Shown here piece by piece: positions 1 through 7,787 of a DNA stretch of 64,000 bases. This DNA is from DAOSEC01 sp035362935 (GTDB taxonomy: Bacteria; Bacillota_I; Bacilli_A; ML615J-28; CAG-313): contig DAOSEC010000005.1 of assembly GCA_035362935.1 (NCBI GenBank), forward strand, positions 1-64,000. Reading direction: 5' to 3'. The position numbers were made by a program, and so were the translations under genes. The notes below the pieces were generated by a model. It did not search any database, was not told where the DNA came from, and saw only the letters and a program-made list of their open reading frames with translations. Within the stretch, counting starts at the first letter, position 1. Every line of letters begins with the position of its first letter.

Positions 1-37
1 AATTGCATTTCAATTCGTGTTTCAACTGATGTTTCTA

Positions 38-66
38 TTGTTATTATATCATGATTGCTCTACAAT
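38..66 (+). promoter_or_regulatory. Promoter of the MMPL exporter with an operator-like repeat in its spacer
   Basis: TTGTTA (38-43), a 17-base spacer and TACAAT (61-66) form a plausible sigma-A promoter. The spacer carries ATATCATGATTGC (46-58), which contains the palindrome ATCATGAT. The same 13-mer recurs at 2278-2290, also just upstream of a TACAAT. A repressor site between -35 and -10 is the simplest reading, but the regulator is not identified in this window. Confidence 0.5.
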
Positions 67-118
67 TAAAACAGATATTTAAAACAAACATTTTAAATTA
101 TTGTTTGAAGGAGGATTT

Positions 119-2185
119 ATGAAAAGAGTATTAAAAGGAAGAGGTAAGTTTGGAGTCTTGGCAATTACCTTGGTTCTCATTGGGTTATCGATAGTTGGGA
201 TGATTAACGTCAAAACAAACTATGATATGACAGAGTATTTACCAGAAGATTCGAACACTAGCCAAGGGATTGAGATATTAAAAGAAGAGTTTGGGATGTA
301 TGCAACCATACAAGTAATGATTGAAGATATTAGTGTAAACGATGCGGTTTTCTTAAAACACCAAATACAACAATTGAATCATGTGAATCAAGTTGTATGG
401 TTAGACGATGTTGCAAATATCAGTGAAGGAATTAACGGAGTAGAACCATCCTTGCTTATGAAGTATTATCACAATAATCATGCATTGTTTACTGTACTAC
501 TTGATATTGATGATTATAGCGTAGAAATAGATCAAGCAATTGACGATATTGAAACCGTTACGAGTGAGTATCAAGTTTCCATTCGTGGGAATGCATTAAA
601 TAACCGTGAATCTAGAACGATCGCAGAAGGAGAAGTTTTAAAAATACTGTTATTGATTCTCCCAATATGTATTTTATTGATCCTGGTAGCATCCAAATCT
701 TGGGTTGAGCCAATCATCATTTTACTTGTATTGGGAGTAGGAATCATTGTGAACATGGGAACAAACGCACTCTTGCCAAATGTTTCATTTATAACAATGA
801 CGCTCGCTATGGCACTACAGTTGGCTTTATCCATGGACTACTCTTTGTTTATGATTCATCGATTTTATGAGGAGATGGACGATGGATTAACTCCTTCAAA
901 AGCAGCACATATTGCATTAAGAAAAGCTCTACCATCGATTAGCGCTTCCGCACTTACTACGATTATGGGATTTGTGGCATTGTTGTTTATGAAATATCGT
1001 ATTGGTTTTGATATTGGAATAGTCTTATCAAAAGGAATTGTGTTTAGTTACTTGTCGGTTATCTTCTTTATGCCTATACTTTTAGTATGGCTTGCTCCAC
1101 TACTTCAAAAAACCCGTCATAGAGATTGGATACCTTCTATCGGCAAACTGACAAAATACTTTCATAAAGCTCGATGGATTTTACCGGTTGTTTTGGTCGT
1201 AATTGCTAGTCTATCTATGATTTATGCGAACAAAGCCTCTTATCTTTATGGAAGTAAAACAGCAACTATTGAAGGTGGAGTAGTACAAGTTCAAGCGCAA
1301 AATATAGAAGAAGTCTTTGGAGTACATTACCCAGTTGTTTTATTAATACCAAACAATCAAATAGCGTCTGAACAAATCATTGTTGGACAGTTATACGCAT
1401 TAGATGAAGTCTTGGGAATTGAAGCATTGGTAACCGTAGTTGACCCAAGCATCCCTCGTGAATGGTTACCAGAAGAAGTGAAACGTCCATTCGTCGGAAT
1501 CGAATATGCTAGAATGGTTTTATATTTGTCAATGGAAGAAGAAAGCGAAGAAATGTATGAACTAGTAGATTCTATCAAGTCAATCATTGAATCACAATAT
1601 GAAACGTACTATTTGGTTGGTGTATCTACTAGCACAGTTGATATTAAACATACCGTTACGAATGATTCTATTTTGGTTATGATTATATCAATAGGTGCAA
1701 TTTTCTTGGTTATTATGTTGATATTTAAATCTTTTTTGATTCCAACATTACTGATTGCTGTCATTCAGACATCCATATGGATGAACATGGCAATTGCTTA
1801 TATGCAAAATGTACAGGTGATGTATATTGGTTATTTGGTTGTAATGGCTTTGCAACTAGGAGCAACAATAGACTATGCTGTGTTGTTATCCAATCGATAC
1901 TTGGAAATGAGAAAAACGAAACACAAACTTGATGCTATGAAGAGCGCACTGAAACGATCTACACATCCTATCATTTTATCTGCCGCCGTATTATCTGTAG
2001 CTGGATTCACGGAAGGAATTTTTTCTGATATTCAAGCAGTACAACAAATTGGATTGCTACTCGGTAGAGGAGCATTGTTATCAGGAGCCATGGTATTGTT
2101 ATTTTTACCATCACTACTTTTACTATTTGATCAAATCTTAATCAAAAGATCTACAATAGATAATGGAATAGAAAGAAATAGATAA
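119..2185 (+). CDS. MMPL/RND-superfamily membrane exporter
   Basis: A 688-residue protein with the duplicated RND layout: an N-terminal TM helix (about residues 6-27), a soluble domain, a helix bundle (about 180-345), a second TM/soluble/bundle repeat, and a polar C-terminus. Each half carries the MMPL Asp-Tyr pair in a TM helix (D240-Y241 and D585-Y586), the residues implicated in proton relay in this family. It probably exports lipids or hydrophobic compounds using the proton gradient; the substrate is unknown. The start at 119 follows GAAGGAGGA at a good distance; an upstream in-frame TTG at 101 would overlap that site. It is monocistronic, with a strong terminator 40 bases downstream. Confidence 0.85.
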   Translation: MKRVLKGRGKFGVLAITLVLIGLSIVGMINVKTNYDMTEYLPEDSNTSQGIEILKEEFGMYATIQVMIEDISVNDAVFLKHQIQQLNHVNQVVWLDDVANISEGINGVEPSLLMKYYHNNHALFTVLLDIDDYSVEIDQAIDDIETVTSEYQVSIRGNALNNRESRTIAEGEVLKILLLILPICILLILVASKSWVEPIIILLVLGVGIIVNMGTNALLPNVSFITMTLAMALQLALSMDYSLFMIHRFYEEMDDGLTPSKAAHIALRKALPSISASALTTIMGFVALLFMKYRIGFDIGIVLSKGIVFSYLSVIFFMPILLVWLAPLLQKTRHRDWIPSIGKLTKYFHKARWILPVVLVVIASLSMIYANKASYLYGSKTATIEGGVVQVQAQNIEEVFGVHYPVVLLIPNNQIASEQIIVGQLYALDEVLGIEALVTVVDPSIPREWLPEEVKRPFVGIEYARMVLYLSMEEESEEMYELVDSIKSIIESQYETYYLVGVSTSTVDIKHTVTNDSILVMIISIGAIFLVIMLIFKSFLIPTLLIAVIQTSIWMNMAIAYMQNVQVMYIGYLVVMALQLGATIDYAVLLSNRYLEMRKTKHKLDAMKSALKRSTHPIILSAAVLSVAGFTEGIFSDIQAVQQIGLLLGRGALLSGAMVLLFLPSLLLLFDQILIKRSTIDNGIERNR

Positions 2186-2498
2186 ATACTTTGTATGCTA
2201 TTAGAATAAAACTGAACAGAACATAAAAAACTTGATAGTGATATCAAGTTTTTTAATGCACTTTCAACTCACTTTTCATATCATGATTGCATCAGTTTAC
2301 AATAAATTTGTGTATATTTGTTAACTATGATCTATTGATTGTATATTTTTCGTTTTGAATGTGCTATAATGTGTCGATAAGAAAAAACTTTGGTGAAATG
2401 TTTGTTTATGATTTATGGCTATCATATTGCAAACTATGACAACATAGCGATATATAGTAGTTGATAAGTAACATAGTAACAATGAAAGGAAAAAACAT
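2186..2498 (+). promoter_or_regulatory. Intergenic stretch with a second operator-like repeat and an extended -10 promoter
   Basis: This gene-free stretch holds the terminator at 2225-2254, the second ATATCATGATTGC copy (2278-2290) followed by TACAAT (2298-2303), and an extended -10 (TGC then TATAAT, 2362-2370). Transcription from the latter would give a leader of roughly 120 bases before the ATG at 2499. I do not recognise a riboswitch in that leader. Confidence 0.5.
2225..2254 (+). terminator. Intrinsic terminator after the MMPL gene
   Basis: A perfect 13-bp stem, AAAAAACTTGATA/TATCAAGTTTTTT, closed by a GTGA loop. The A/T tails make it potentially bidirectional. Confidence 0.85.
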
Positions 2499-3089
2499 AT
2501 GTCAAACATGATAAAAGCAATGAAGAAAAAAAGTAACGGTATCCCCGTGGGGGTAGTTCCAATATTTGAAGGTATTCTACAAAAACAACGAGACGAAATG
2601 AACCAAACCGATTCATCAAACATAAAATGCTTTGAACCTGAGTGGGATGATGAATTTTGTCAAGCTATGAATAAATACCTTACGAAAGAACAGCGATTCC
2701 AATTGTATGAAACACAAGGAGCATGCAATGGAACCGGGGCAGATAACGCAAGAAGGATATTTGCATATGAACATGCTAATTTAGCTCTTGATGAGAAAAT
2801 AGAATTATTTGCCAAAACCTTTGGCAGACACAAACCGATACTAAATGATGACTTCACACTGACACTCAAATTTAAATGTTCTCATGGATATTATAAACAC
2901 GCCAAAGAAGGAAAGTATGACGCTCCACCACAACATGTAGAGGGGTACTTTGAACGATGTGCGGGAGGACGCTTATACGAATTACAAAAAGCACTTGGGA
3001 TAAAGTTAAAAATACAATCCGTTGATGTATCTTCCCTTAGCACAAATGTAACGAACCCTGTGACATTTACATTTGAAATTGTAGAATAA
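2499..3089 (+). CDS. Cysteine-containing protein of unknown function
   Basis: A 196-residue soluble protein that I do not recognise. It has no signal peptide or TM segment. Conserved-looking motifs are GACNGTGADNAR in the middle, CSHGYY, and ERCAGGRLYELQKALG near the C-terminus, giving scattered cysteines that could bind a metal or cluster. The C-terminal Val/Thr-rich segment looks like a closing beta hairpin. The start is fixed by AAAGGAAAA upstream of ATG at 2499. It has its own promoter and terminator, so it is a single-gene unit. Confidence 0.6.
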   Translation: MSNMIKAMKKKSNGIPVGVVPIFEGILQKQRDEMNQTDSSNIKCFEPEWDDEFCQAMNKYLTKEQRFQLYETQGACNGTGADNARRIFAYEHANLALDEKIELFAKTFGRHKPILNDDFTLTLKFKCSHGYYKHAKEGKYDAPPQHVEGYFERCAGGRLYELQKALGIKLKIQSVDVSSLSTNVTNPVTFTFEIVE

Positions 3090-3267
3090 TTTGTTTAACA
3101 CAGAGTTCTTGCTAAACTGCGTCTTTCTCTCAAAGGATATTGTGTATACTAATTGGTGACTATTCATTCCTAGAGCAAAGATCTAGATAATATCATCATA
3201 GATTAGCCAGTGTTAGTTAAGGGTTTGTTAATGTATCTAGATAGAAAAACAATATGATAATGAAAGC
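3090..3267 (+). other. Long 3' region without a recognisable gene
   Basis: Between the stop codon and the terminator hairpin at 3268 lie about 180 bases with no ORF and no fold I recognise. It is either a long 3' UTR or hides a small RNA; no convincing internal promoter was seen. Confidence 0.3.
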
Positions 3268-3299
3268 AGTCTAATACCAATTGTATTAGACTTTTTTTG
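3268..3299 (+). terminator. Intrinsic terminator
   Basis: Perfect 10-bp stem AGTCTAATAC/GTATTAGACT with a CAATT loop, followed by a T run. Confidence 0.85.
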
Positions 3300-3327
3300 T
3301 TTATGCTTCATTTCGATAGATTTTTGG

Positions 3328-3356
3328 TTGTAATTCACTAATAAATAAATTATAAT
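3328..3356 (+). promoter_or_regulatory. Promoter of the APH-fold kinase gene
   Basis: TTGTAA (3328-3333), 17 bases, TATAAT (3351-3356). The leader to the TTG start at 3447 is about 85 bases; no known leader element is recognised in it. Confidence 0.6.
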
Positions 3357-3446
3357 TTTATATGAGTGAAACACAATTAATTGTAATGTTATTTGTGAAA
3401 TACTAGCGTAACACAATAGAAAAATTAGTTAGGATGGGTAGATTAA

Positions 3447-4559
3447 TTGAAACAAAACAAACAACCAGAATGTTCACTAGATGCATTGCTTAGAGCACTT
3501 ACATCATATTTTGGAGAAGTGATTACAGATGCATCTAAAACGATAATTAACCTTCAAGGTGGAACTGTAGCCAATGTATGTTTCGTTCAAGGGACTGCTA
3601 AGACACTTTTGCATGGTGAATTACCATATAAAATTATTTGGAAACATACAAAAAAATGGAATCGTCCTGGAGATCCTTTGTCTTGGAGAAGAGAATATGA
3701 TTGGATTCACTTGAATCAAACGTTTGATCTTGGAATAAAGTTGAAGATGCCAAAATGGTATCATAGAGAAATAAATGATGAAGAAAACCATCTGTGGTTA
3801 GAGTATGTTGAGGGTGAATCTGGGAGTGATTTAACCTTATCTATGCTTGAAGAAACAGCGTTTCAGTGGGGTGAGTTTCAAGGTAGATGCTCATTGGTGC
3901 TGGATCAAATTGTCGGAGGAAATCTAACAGATATTTCATTTTTAGAGAGTGAGTTATCCCAGTGGTATCATAACCCCTATGATTATACATATCTTTGTTC
4001 AGATCAATGCAAAATTCCAAGTTTCGTGAAAAACACACTTCGTCAAAACAATTGGAATGATGGTCGATCTATTGTATATCACTATTTAAGAAGTGAAGTG
4101 TGTGATTTGCCAAGTCATTTAAAACAAATGATTATCGATTTAGATCTTTCTAAGGATAAGGTATTTACAAGTCTTTCTAAACTACCAAAAGTGATCAGTC
4201 ATCGCGATCTATGGATTGAAAATATATTTTATACAGAAGCAGCGGTATATTTGATTGATTGGGATTGTGTTGGCATCGGATATTTGGGGGAAGACCTTGC
4301 AAGTTTGATTGCTGATGACACTCCAACAAACCAATTAGAAGACATGTTTCATCCCTTGTTTGAGAATTATAAAAAGGGGTATTCCATTTATCGTGATGCT
4401 TCTATATTAGAACCAAAAGACATAGTAATTATGATTTTAATCAAATATGGATATCGATTGGTAGATCATTATTGGTTTACGGATTCAGTAGTAGAAAAAG
4501 AAGACATTGTCAATAGACTATCTATTTTTTATAGTTGGTTACATCAAGATACCAAATAA
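3447..4559 (+). CDS. Aminoglycoside phosphotransferase-fold kinase
   Basis: A 370-residue soluble protein of the APH/choline-kinase fold. It has the catalytic HRDLWIEN motif (H252, D254, N259) and the metal-binding DWD motif (D271-D273), so it should transfer phosphate from ATP to a small hydroxylated molecule. The substrate cannot be read from sequence; nothing around it argues for antibiotic resistance rather than metabolism. The start is a TTG about 10 bases after TAGGATGG; the nearby ATG at 3434 is in another frame and closes quickly. The next gene begins 60 bases downstream with its own RBS. Confidence 0.75.
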   Translation: MKQNKQPECSLDALLRALTSYFGEVITDASKTIINLQGGTVANVCFVQGTAKTLLHGELPYKIIWKHTKKWNRPGDPLSWRREYDWIHLNQTFDLGIKLKMPKWYHREINDEENHLWLEYVEGESGSDLTLSMLEETAFQWGEFQGRCSLVLDQIVGGNLTDISFLESELSQWYHNPYDYTYLCSDQCKIPSFVKNTLRQNNWNDGRSIVYHYLRSEVCDLPSHLKQMIIDLDLSKDKVFTSLSKLPKVISHRDLWIENIFYTEAAVYLIDWDCVGIGYLGEDLASLIADDTPTNQLEDMFHPLFENYKKGYSIYRDASILEPKDIVIMILIKYGYRLVDHYWFTDSVVEKEDIVNRLSIFYSWLHQDTK

Positions 4560-4618
4560 ATAACTGATTGTTATTTTATGAACAACACATAACAATTTAA
4601 TGGGAGGAAATCATTATT

Positions 4619-5470
4619 ATGAAAATAGCATGGATAGGAACTGGGGTAATGGGAAACCCAATGGCAAGACATTTACAAAAAGCTGGATACACTGTATCCG
4701 CATACAATCGTACCTATGAAAAAGCAGTCGTGTTAGAACCATTGATTCACGCAGCAAAAACAATCGTAGAATGTGTAAAAGGCGCAGATATCATTTTTTC
4801 CATTGTTGGTTACCCCAAAGATGTATTAGACGTATATGAAGAGGTTTTCAGGCATGCCAAACCAGGTGCAATTTTAGTTGATATGACGACTTCCTCTCCA
4901 ACTTTAGCAAAAGACCTTTATGTAAAAGCAAAGTCACTCGGATTACATATGATTGATGCACCTGTCACAGGGGGTGATGTAGGAGCAATCAATGCAACAC
5001 TATCCATCATGGTTGGTGGTGATTTTGATGTGTATAAAACGATTTACCCTTTGCTTGAGAAATTAGGGAAAACAATTACCTATATGGGAGAAGCAGGCAA
5101 TGGTCAACATGCGAAATTAGCAAATCAAGTTGTGATTGCCGGAAACATTGCGGCTATCGCAGAATCACTGATCTATGCACAGTCGAAAAACTTAAATCTT
5201 GATTCAATGCATGCTGTGATTACAGGAGGGTCAGCATCTAGCTGGCAAGCTCAAATCAATGGACGTAAAATGATCAACCATGATTATGCTCCTGGATTTT
5301 ATATAAAACATTTTTTAAAAGATTTAAAATTAGTGATGCAAGAAAAACAAGATTTAAAACTTGATGTTGTAGAACGAGTCATTCATATATTTGAAACTCT
5401 GAATCACAATGGTTACTCTGAGAAGGGTACACAAGCGATACTTGAGTATTATCTTAAGAACATGGCGTAG
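4619..5470 (+). CDS. NAD(P)-dependent beta-hydroxyacid dehydrogenase, 3-hydroxyisobutyrate dehydrogenase family
   Basis: A 283-residue cytosolic oxidoreductase. It has the Rossmann motif GTGVMG (residues 7-12), the substrate-loop signature DAPVTGGDVGA and the presumed catalytic lysine K166 in GQHAKLANQ. Family length is about 290 residues, so it is complete. Family members oxidise 3-hydroxyisobutyrate, tartronate semialdehyde, glyoxylate or related compounds, and the substrate here is open. GGGAGGAAA precedes the ATG. Confidence 0.85.
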   Translation: MKIAWIGTGVMGNPMARHLQKAGYTVSAYNRTYEKAVVLEPLIHAAKTIVECVKGADIIFSIVGYPKDVLDVYEEVFRHAKPGAILVDMTTSSPTLAKDLYVKAKSLGLHMIDAPVTGGDVGAINATLSIMVGGDFDVYKTIYPLLEKLGKTITYMGEAGNGQHAKLANQVVIAGNIAAIAESLIYAQSKNLNLDSMHAVITGGSASSWQAQINGRKMINHDYAPGFYIKHFLKDLKLVMQEKQDLKLDVVERVIHIFETLNHNGYSEKGTQAILEYYLKNMA

Positions 5471-5545
5471 TAAACAGATCTAACATTTTTCTGTAATATG
5501 CATGACTACGATAGATGAACGAATAAAAAGGAATCGGTTATTAAG

Positions 5546-6346
5546 ATGAGTGATATAACGATAATCAAAGATTTTTATGATCAATTTGTCGAAGGAGAAT
5601 GGAAGCGTCTTAGTGGGTTTTCCTTTGAGTTTGAAATCACAAAAGCAAAGATGAAAGAATACATTAAGCCAAATACTAGTATTTTAGACATTGGTGGTGG
5701 ACCAGGACGATATTCTTTGCATTTTGCTGCGCTTGGGCATGAAGTAACACTTGTTGATTTATCAACCGGAAATGTTGAGTTCGCAAAAAGAGAAGCAAGC
5801 AATTGTAATTTAGAAATCAAGGCATATCAAGCAGATGCAAGAAATTTATCTTGTTTACCGCTAACAACATATGATTACATTTTTATAATGGGTCCATTGT
5901 ATCATTTGGGAAGTCTTGAGGACCGTCAACAAGTTATCAATGAAGCAAAAAAGCATTTAAAGCCAGGTGGACTAATGTTTGTGTCGTTTATTCAGTTATT
6001 CGCTGGATTAAATTACTTTTTATCTGAGTGTCCACAAGACATTACGTTAGAAACCGAACTTGATTATTTTGATGTCATCAAAGAAGACAAGTCATGGTAT
6101 GGAAATGCATTTACAAAAGCTTACTTTATCCATATCAATGAAATTATTCCACTAATGGCCTCATGTGGATTGGAAAAAGTAACCATGTTTGGCCAAGAGG
6201 GGATTGTAGCTAGTAATTTAGTCGCGATTTCAACTCTTGATGAAGTCACACGCAAACGATGGTTTGAAATTAGTATGGATTTATGTGAAAAAATAGAATA
6301 CATGTCACATTCTTCTCATATTATGTATATTGGAAAAGTTGAGTAA
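5546..6346 (+). CDS. Class I SAM-dependent methyltransferase
   Basis: A 266-residue soluble protein with SAM-binding motif I LDIGGGPGR (47-55), an acidic ribose-binding position in VTLVDLS, and a motif after strand 4 (FIMGPLYHL). It resembles small-molecule methyltransferases of the UbiE/Methyltransf_11 type. The target is unknown. The upstream AAAAGGAATCGG is a moderate RBS. The DUF5131 gene starts 5 bases after its stop, so the two are probably co-transcribed. Confidence 0.8.
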   Translation: MSDITIIKDFYDQFVEGEWKRLSGFSFEFEITKAKMKEYIKPNTSILDIGGGPGRYSLHFAALGHEVTLVDLSTGNVEFAKREASNCNLEIKAYQADARNLSCLPLTTYDYIFIMGPLYHLGSLEDRQQVINEAKKHLKPGGLMFVSFIQLFAGLNYFLSECPQDITLETELDYFDVIKEDKSWYGNAFTKAYFIHINEIIPLMASCGLEKVTMFGQEGIVASNLVAISTLDEVTRKRWFEISMDLCEKIEYMSHSSHIMYIGKVE

Positions 6347-6351
6347 CATCT

Positions 6352-7071
6352 ATGGCGATTTGGAATCCATGGCGGGGATGCCACAAGTATAGTAGTGGAT
6401 GTTTGAATTGCTATATCCACAAAGCGGATGAGAGAAAAGGAATCAACACAGATCATATTGTTAAAACAAATCAGTTTGATTACCCAGTTCAAAAGAACAA
6501 AAAAGGTGAGTATAAAATCAAATCAGGAACATTGGTATATTTATGTTTTCAGAGTGATTTTTTTATCGAAGATGCGGACTCGTGGCGAGTAGATTGTTGG
6601 AACATGATAAAAGAAAGACATGACGTAACGTTTTTATTTCTTACCAAACGAATCAAACGATTTTTTAATTGTATCCCAAATGACTGGGCAGATGGGTATC
6701 CAAATGTAATCATTAGTACCACTGTAGAAGATCAAATAAGTGTTGATGAACGACTATCTTTTTTTCAAACACTACCAATTAAGCATAAAAACATCGTTTG
6801 TCAACCACTCCTTGAACAAATAGATCTATCCCCATATTTAAATGGGATCGATTTGGTTGTTGTTGGAGGAGAGTCGGGTAAAAACACAAGAGTAATGGAT
6901 TTTGATTGGGTCCTAGACATAAGAAAACAGTGTGTTGAACATAATGTTAGTTTTCAGTTTCGACAAGTATCTAGCAACTTTATGAAAGATAACAAACGAT
7001 ATTCCATTCAACCAAAACTGTTAACTGCGCAAGCAAGAAGCGCAAACATCAACTTTTTATCAAATAAGTAA
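6352..7071 (+). CDS. DUF5131 (phage Gp37/Gp68-like) protein
   Basis: A 239-residue protein with the family's N-terminal signature WNPWRGCHKYSSGCLNCY, cysteines C10, C17 and C20, and a conserved GGESG segment near residue 175. DUF5131 is a radical-SAM-like family common in phages and genomes, with no settled function. The three cysteines are compatible with a 4Fe-4S site. It is tightly spaced after the methyltransferase and has no terminator before the DUF2087 gene. Confidence 0.8.
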   Translation: MAIWNPWRGCHKYSSGCLNCYIHKADERKGINTDHIVKTNQFDYPVQKNKKGEYKIKSGTLVYLCFQSDFFIEDADSWRVDCWNMIKERHDVTFLFLTKRIKRFFNCIPNDWADGYPNVIISTTVEDQISVDERLSFFQTLPIKHKNIVCQPLLEQIDLSPYLNGIDLVVVGGESGKNTRVMDFDWVLDIRKQCVEHNVSFQFRQVSSNFMKDNKRYSIQPKLLTAQARSANINFLSNK

Positions 7072-7099
7072 TTGTAATATAAAAAATATATGATATGAT
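7072..7099 (+). promoter_or_regulatory. Promoter of the DUF2087 gene
   Basis: TTGTAA (7072-7077), 16 bases, TATGAT (7094-7099). It overlaps the furthest-upstream possible start codon (TTG 7099), which supports the ATG at 7135 as the real start. Confidence 0.5.
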
Positions 7100-7134
7100 T
7101 GAGTAAAATAGTAAACCATAGAAAGGATTCTAAC

Positions 7135-7431
7135 ATGTTTGATTATACAGAAGAAGAGTTACAAAAAACACTAGACACTTACTTTATTTCAAAACAACCA
7201 TTGATATTAAGTGTATTTCCCCCAAAGGAAAAGAAGAAGTATTTATGTTTAATTTGGATGATTCATGCATTTGAGTTTCATAAAACGTATACAGAACAAG
7301 AAGTCAATGACATTATCAAAGAGATGTATCATGATTATGTGACGATTCGAAGAGCAATGATTGATTATCACTTTATGGATCGTTTCCATGATGGATCAAA
7401 GTACTGGAGAATTCAAACCAAAGACGAATAA
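7135..7431 (+). CDS. DUF2087 family small protein
   Basis: A 98-residue protein matching DUF2087: FPPKEKKKYL, then YTEQEVNDIIKEMYHDYVTI, then RRAMIDYHFMDR and a final YWR. The family folds like a small winged helix and often occurs fused to or beside helix-turn-helix regulators or acetyltransferases; its role is unknown. The start is set by GAAAGGA before ATG 7135. A terminator follows directly. Confidence 0.8.
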   Translation: MFDYTEEELQKTLDTYFISKQPLILSVFPPKEKKKYLCLIWMIHAFEFHKTYTEQEVNDIIKEMYHDYVTIRRAMIDYHFMDRFHDGSKYWRIQTKDE

Positions 7432-7440
7432 CGAGATTTG

Positions 7441-7466
7441 AAAAGCAGTTTTTATAACTGCTTTTT
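7441..7466 (+). terminator. Intrinsic terminator before the copper operon
   Basis: Stem AAAAGCAGTT/AACTGCTTTT with a TTTAT loop and a T tail. Confidence 0.85.
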
Positions 7467-7489
7467 AATATATTAATAAATCATTTTTC

Positions 7490-7518
7490 TTGACAAGATA
7501 ATCGAACTTCTATATAAT
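7490..7518 (+). promoter_or_regulatory. Consensus promoter of the copper operon
   Basis: TTGACA (7490-7495), exactly 17 bases, TATAAT (7513-7518). This full-consensus core promoter implies the operon is held off by a repressor rather than by weak promoter elements. Confidence 0.9.
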
Positions 7519-7522
7519 GAAG

Positions 7523-7547
7523 CTACCCCCCCAAATAGGGGGGGTAG
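7523..7547. promoter_or_regulatory. CsoR-type operator
   Basis: A perfect inverted repeat, CTACCCCCCC-AAATA-GGGGGGGTAG, lies over the expected transcription start. CsoR repressors bind G/C-tract palindromes of the TACCC...GGGTA kind, and a csoR gene is in this operon. Copper binding to CsoR should release the site. Confidence 0.85.
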
Positions 7548-7562
7548 AGATAGGAGAAAGTT

Positions 7563-7787
7563 ATGAAACATATAAAGGTTCAAATTTCAGGTATGAGATG
7601 TGGCGGATGCGCATCAGGAGTAGAGCGATCACTTAGTCGTTTAGAAGGTATCAAACAGGCAACAGTGGATGTTGCGAAAAAGGAAGCAGATGTCACATTT
7701 GAAGATAGCAGTTTAAATGAAGTGAAAATTAAAGAAGCAGTTGAACGACTTGGTTATAAAGTGGAGGGATATTATGAAGTCAAGTAA
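7563..7787 (+). CDS. copZ: Copper chaperone CopZ
   Basis: A 74-residue single heavy-metal-associated domain with the copper-binding motif GMRCGGC near the N-terminus and the usual beta-alpha-beta-beta-alpha-beta pattern. CopZ carries Cu(I) in the cytosol to CopA and to the CsoR sensor. AGGAGA precedes the ATG. The 3' end overlaps the copA start by 14 bases, so the two are translationally coupled. Confidence 0.92.
   Translation: MKHIKVQISGMRCGGCASGVERSLSRLEGIKQATVDVAKKEADVTFEDSSLNEVKIKEAVERLGYKVEGYYEVK

Noticed and set aside
3447..4559. Antibiotic resistance gene
   Set aside because: The APH fold is shared by many metabolic kinases and there is no mobile element or resistance context nearby.
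7523..7547. C7/G7 palindrome as a terminator or attenuator
   Set aside because: There is no T tract, and it sits at the transcription start of the copper operon; an operator is the better reading.
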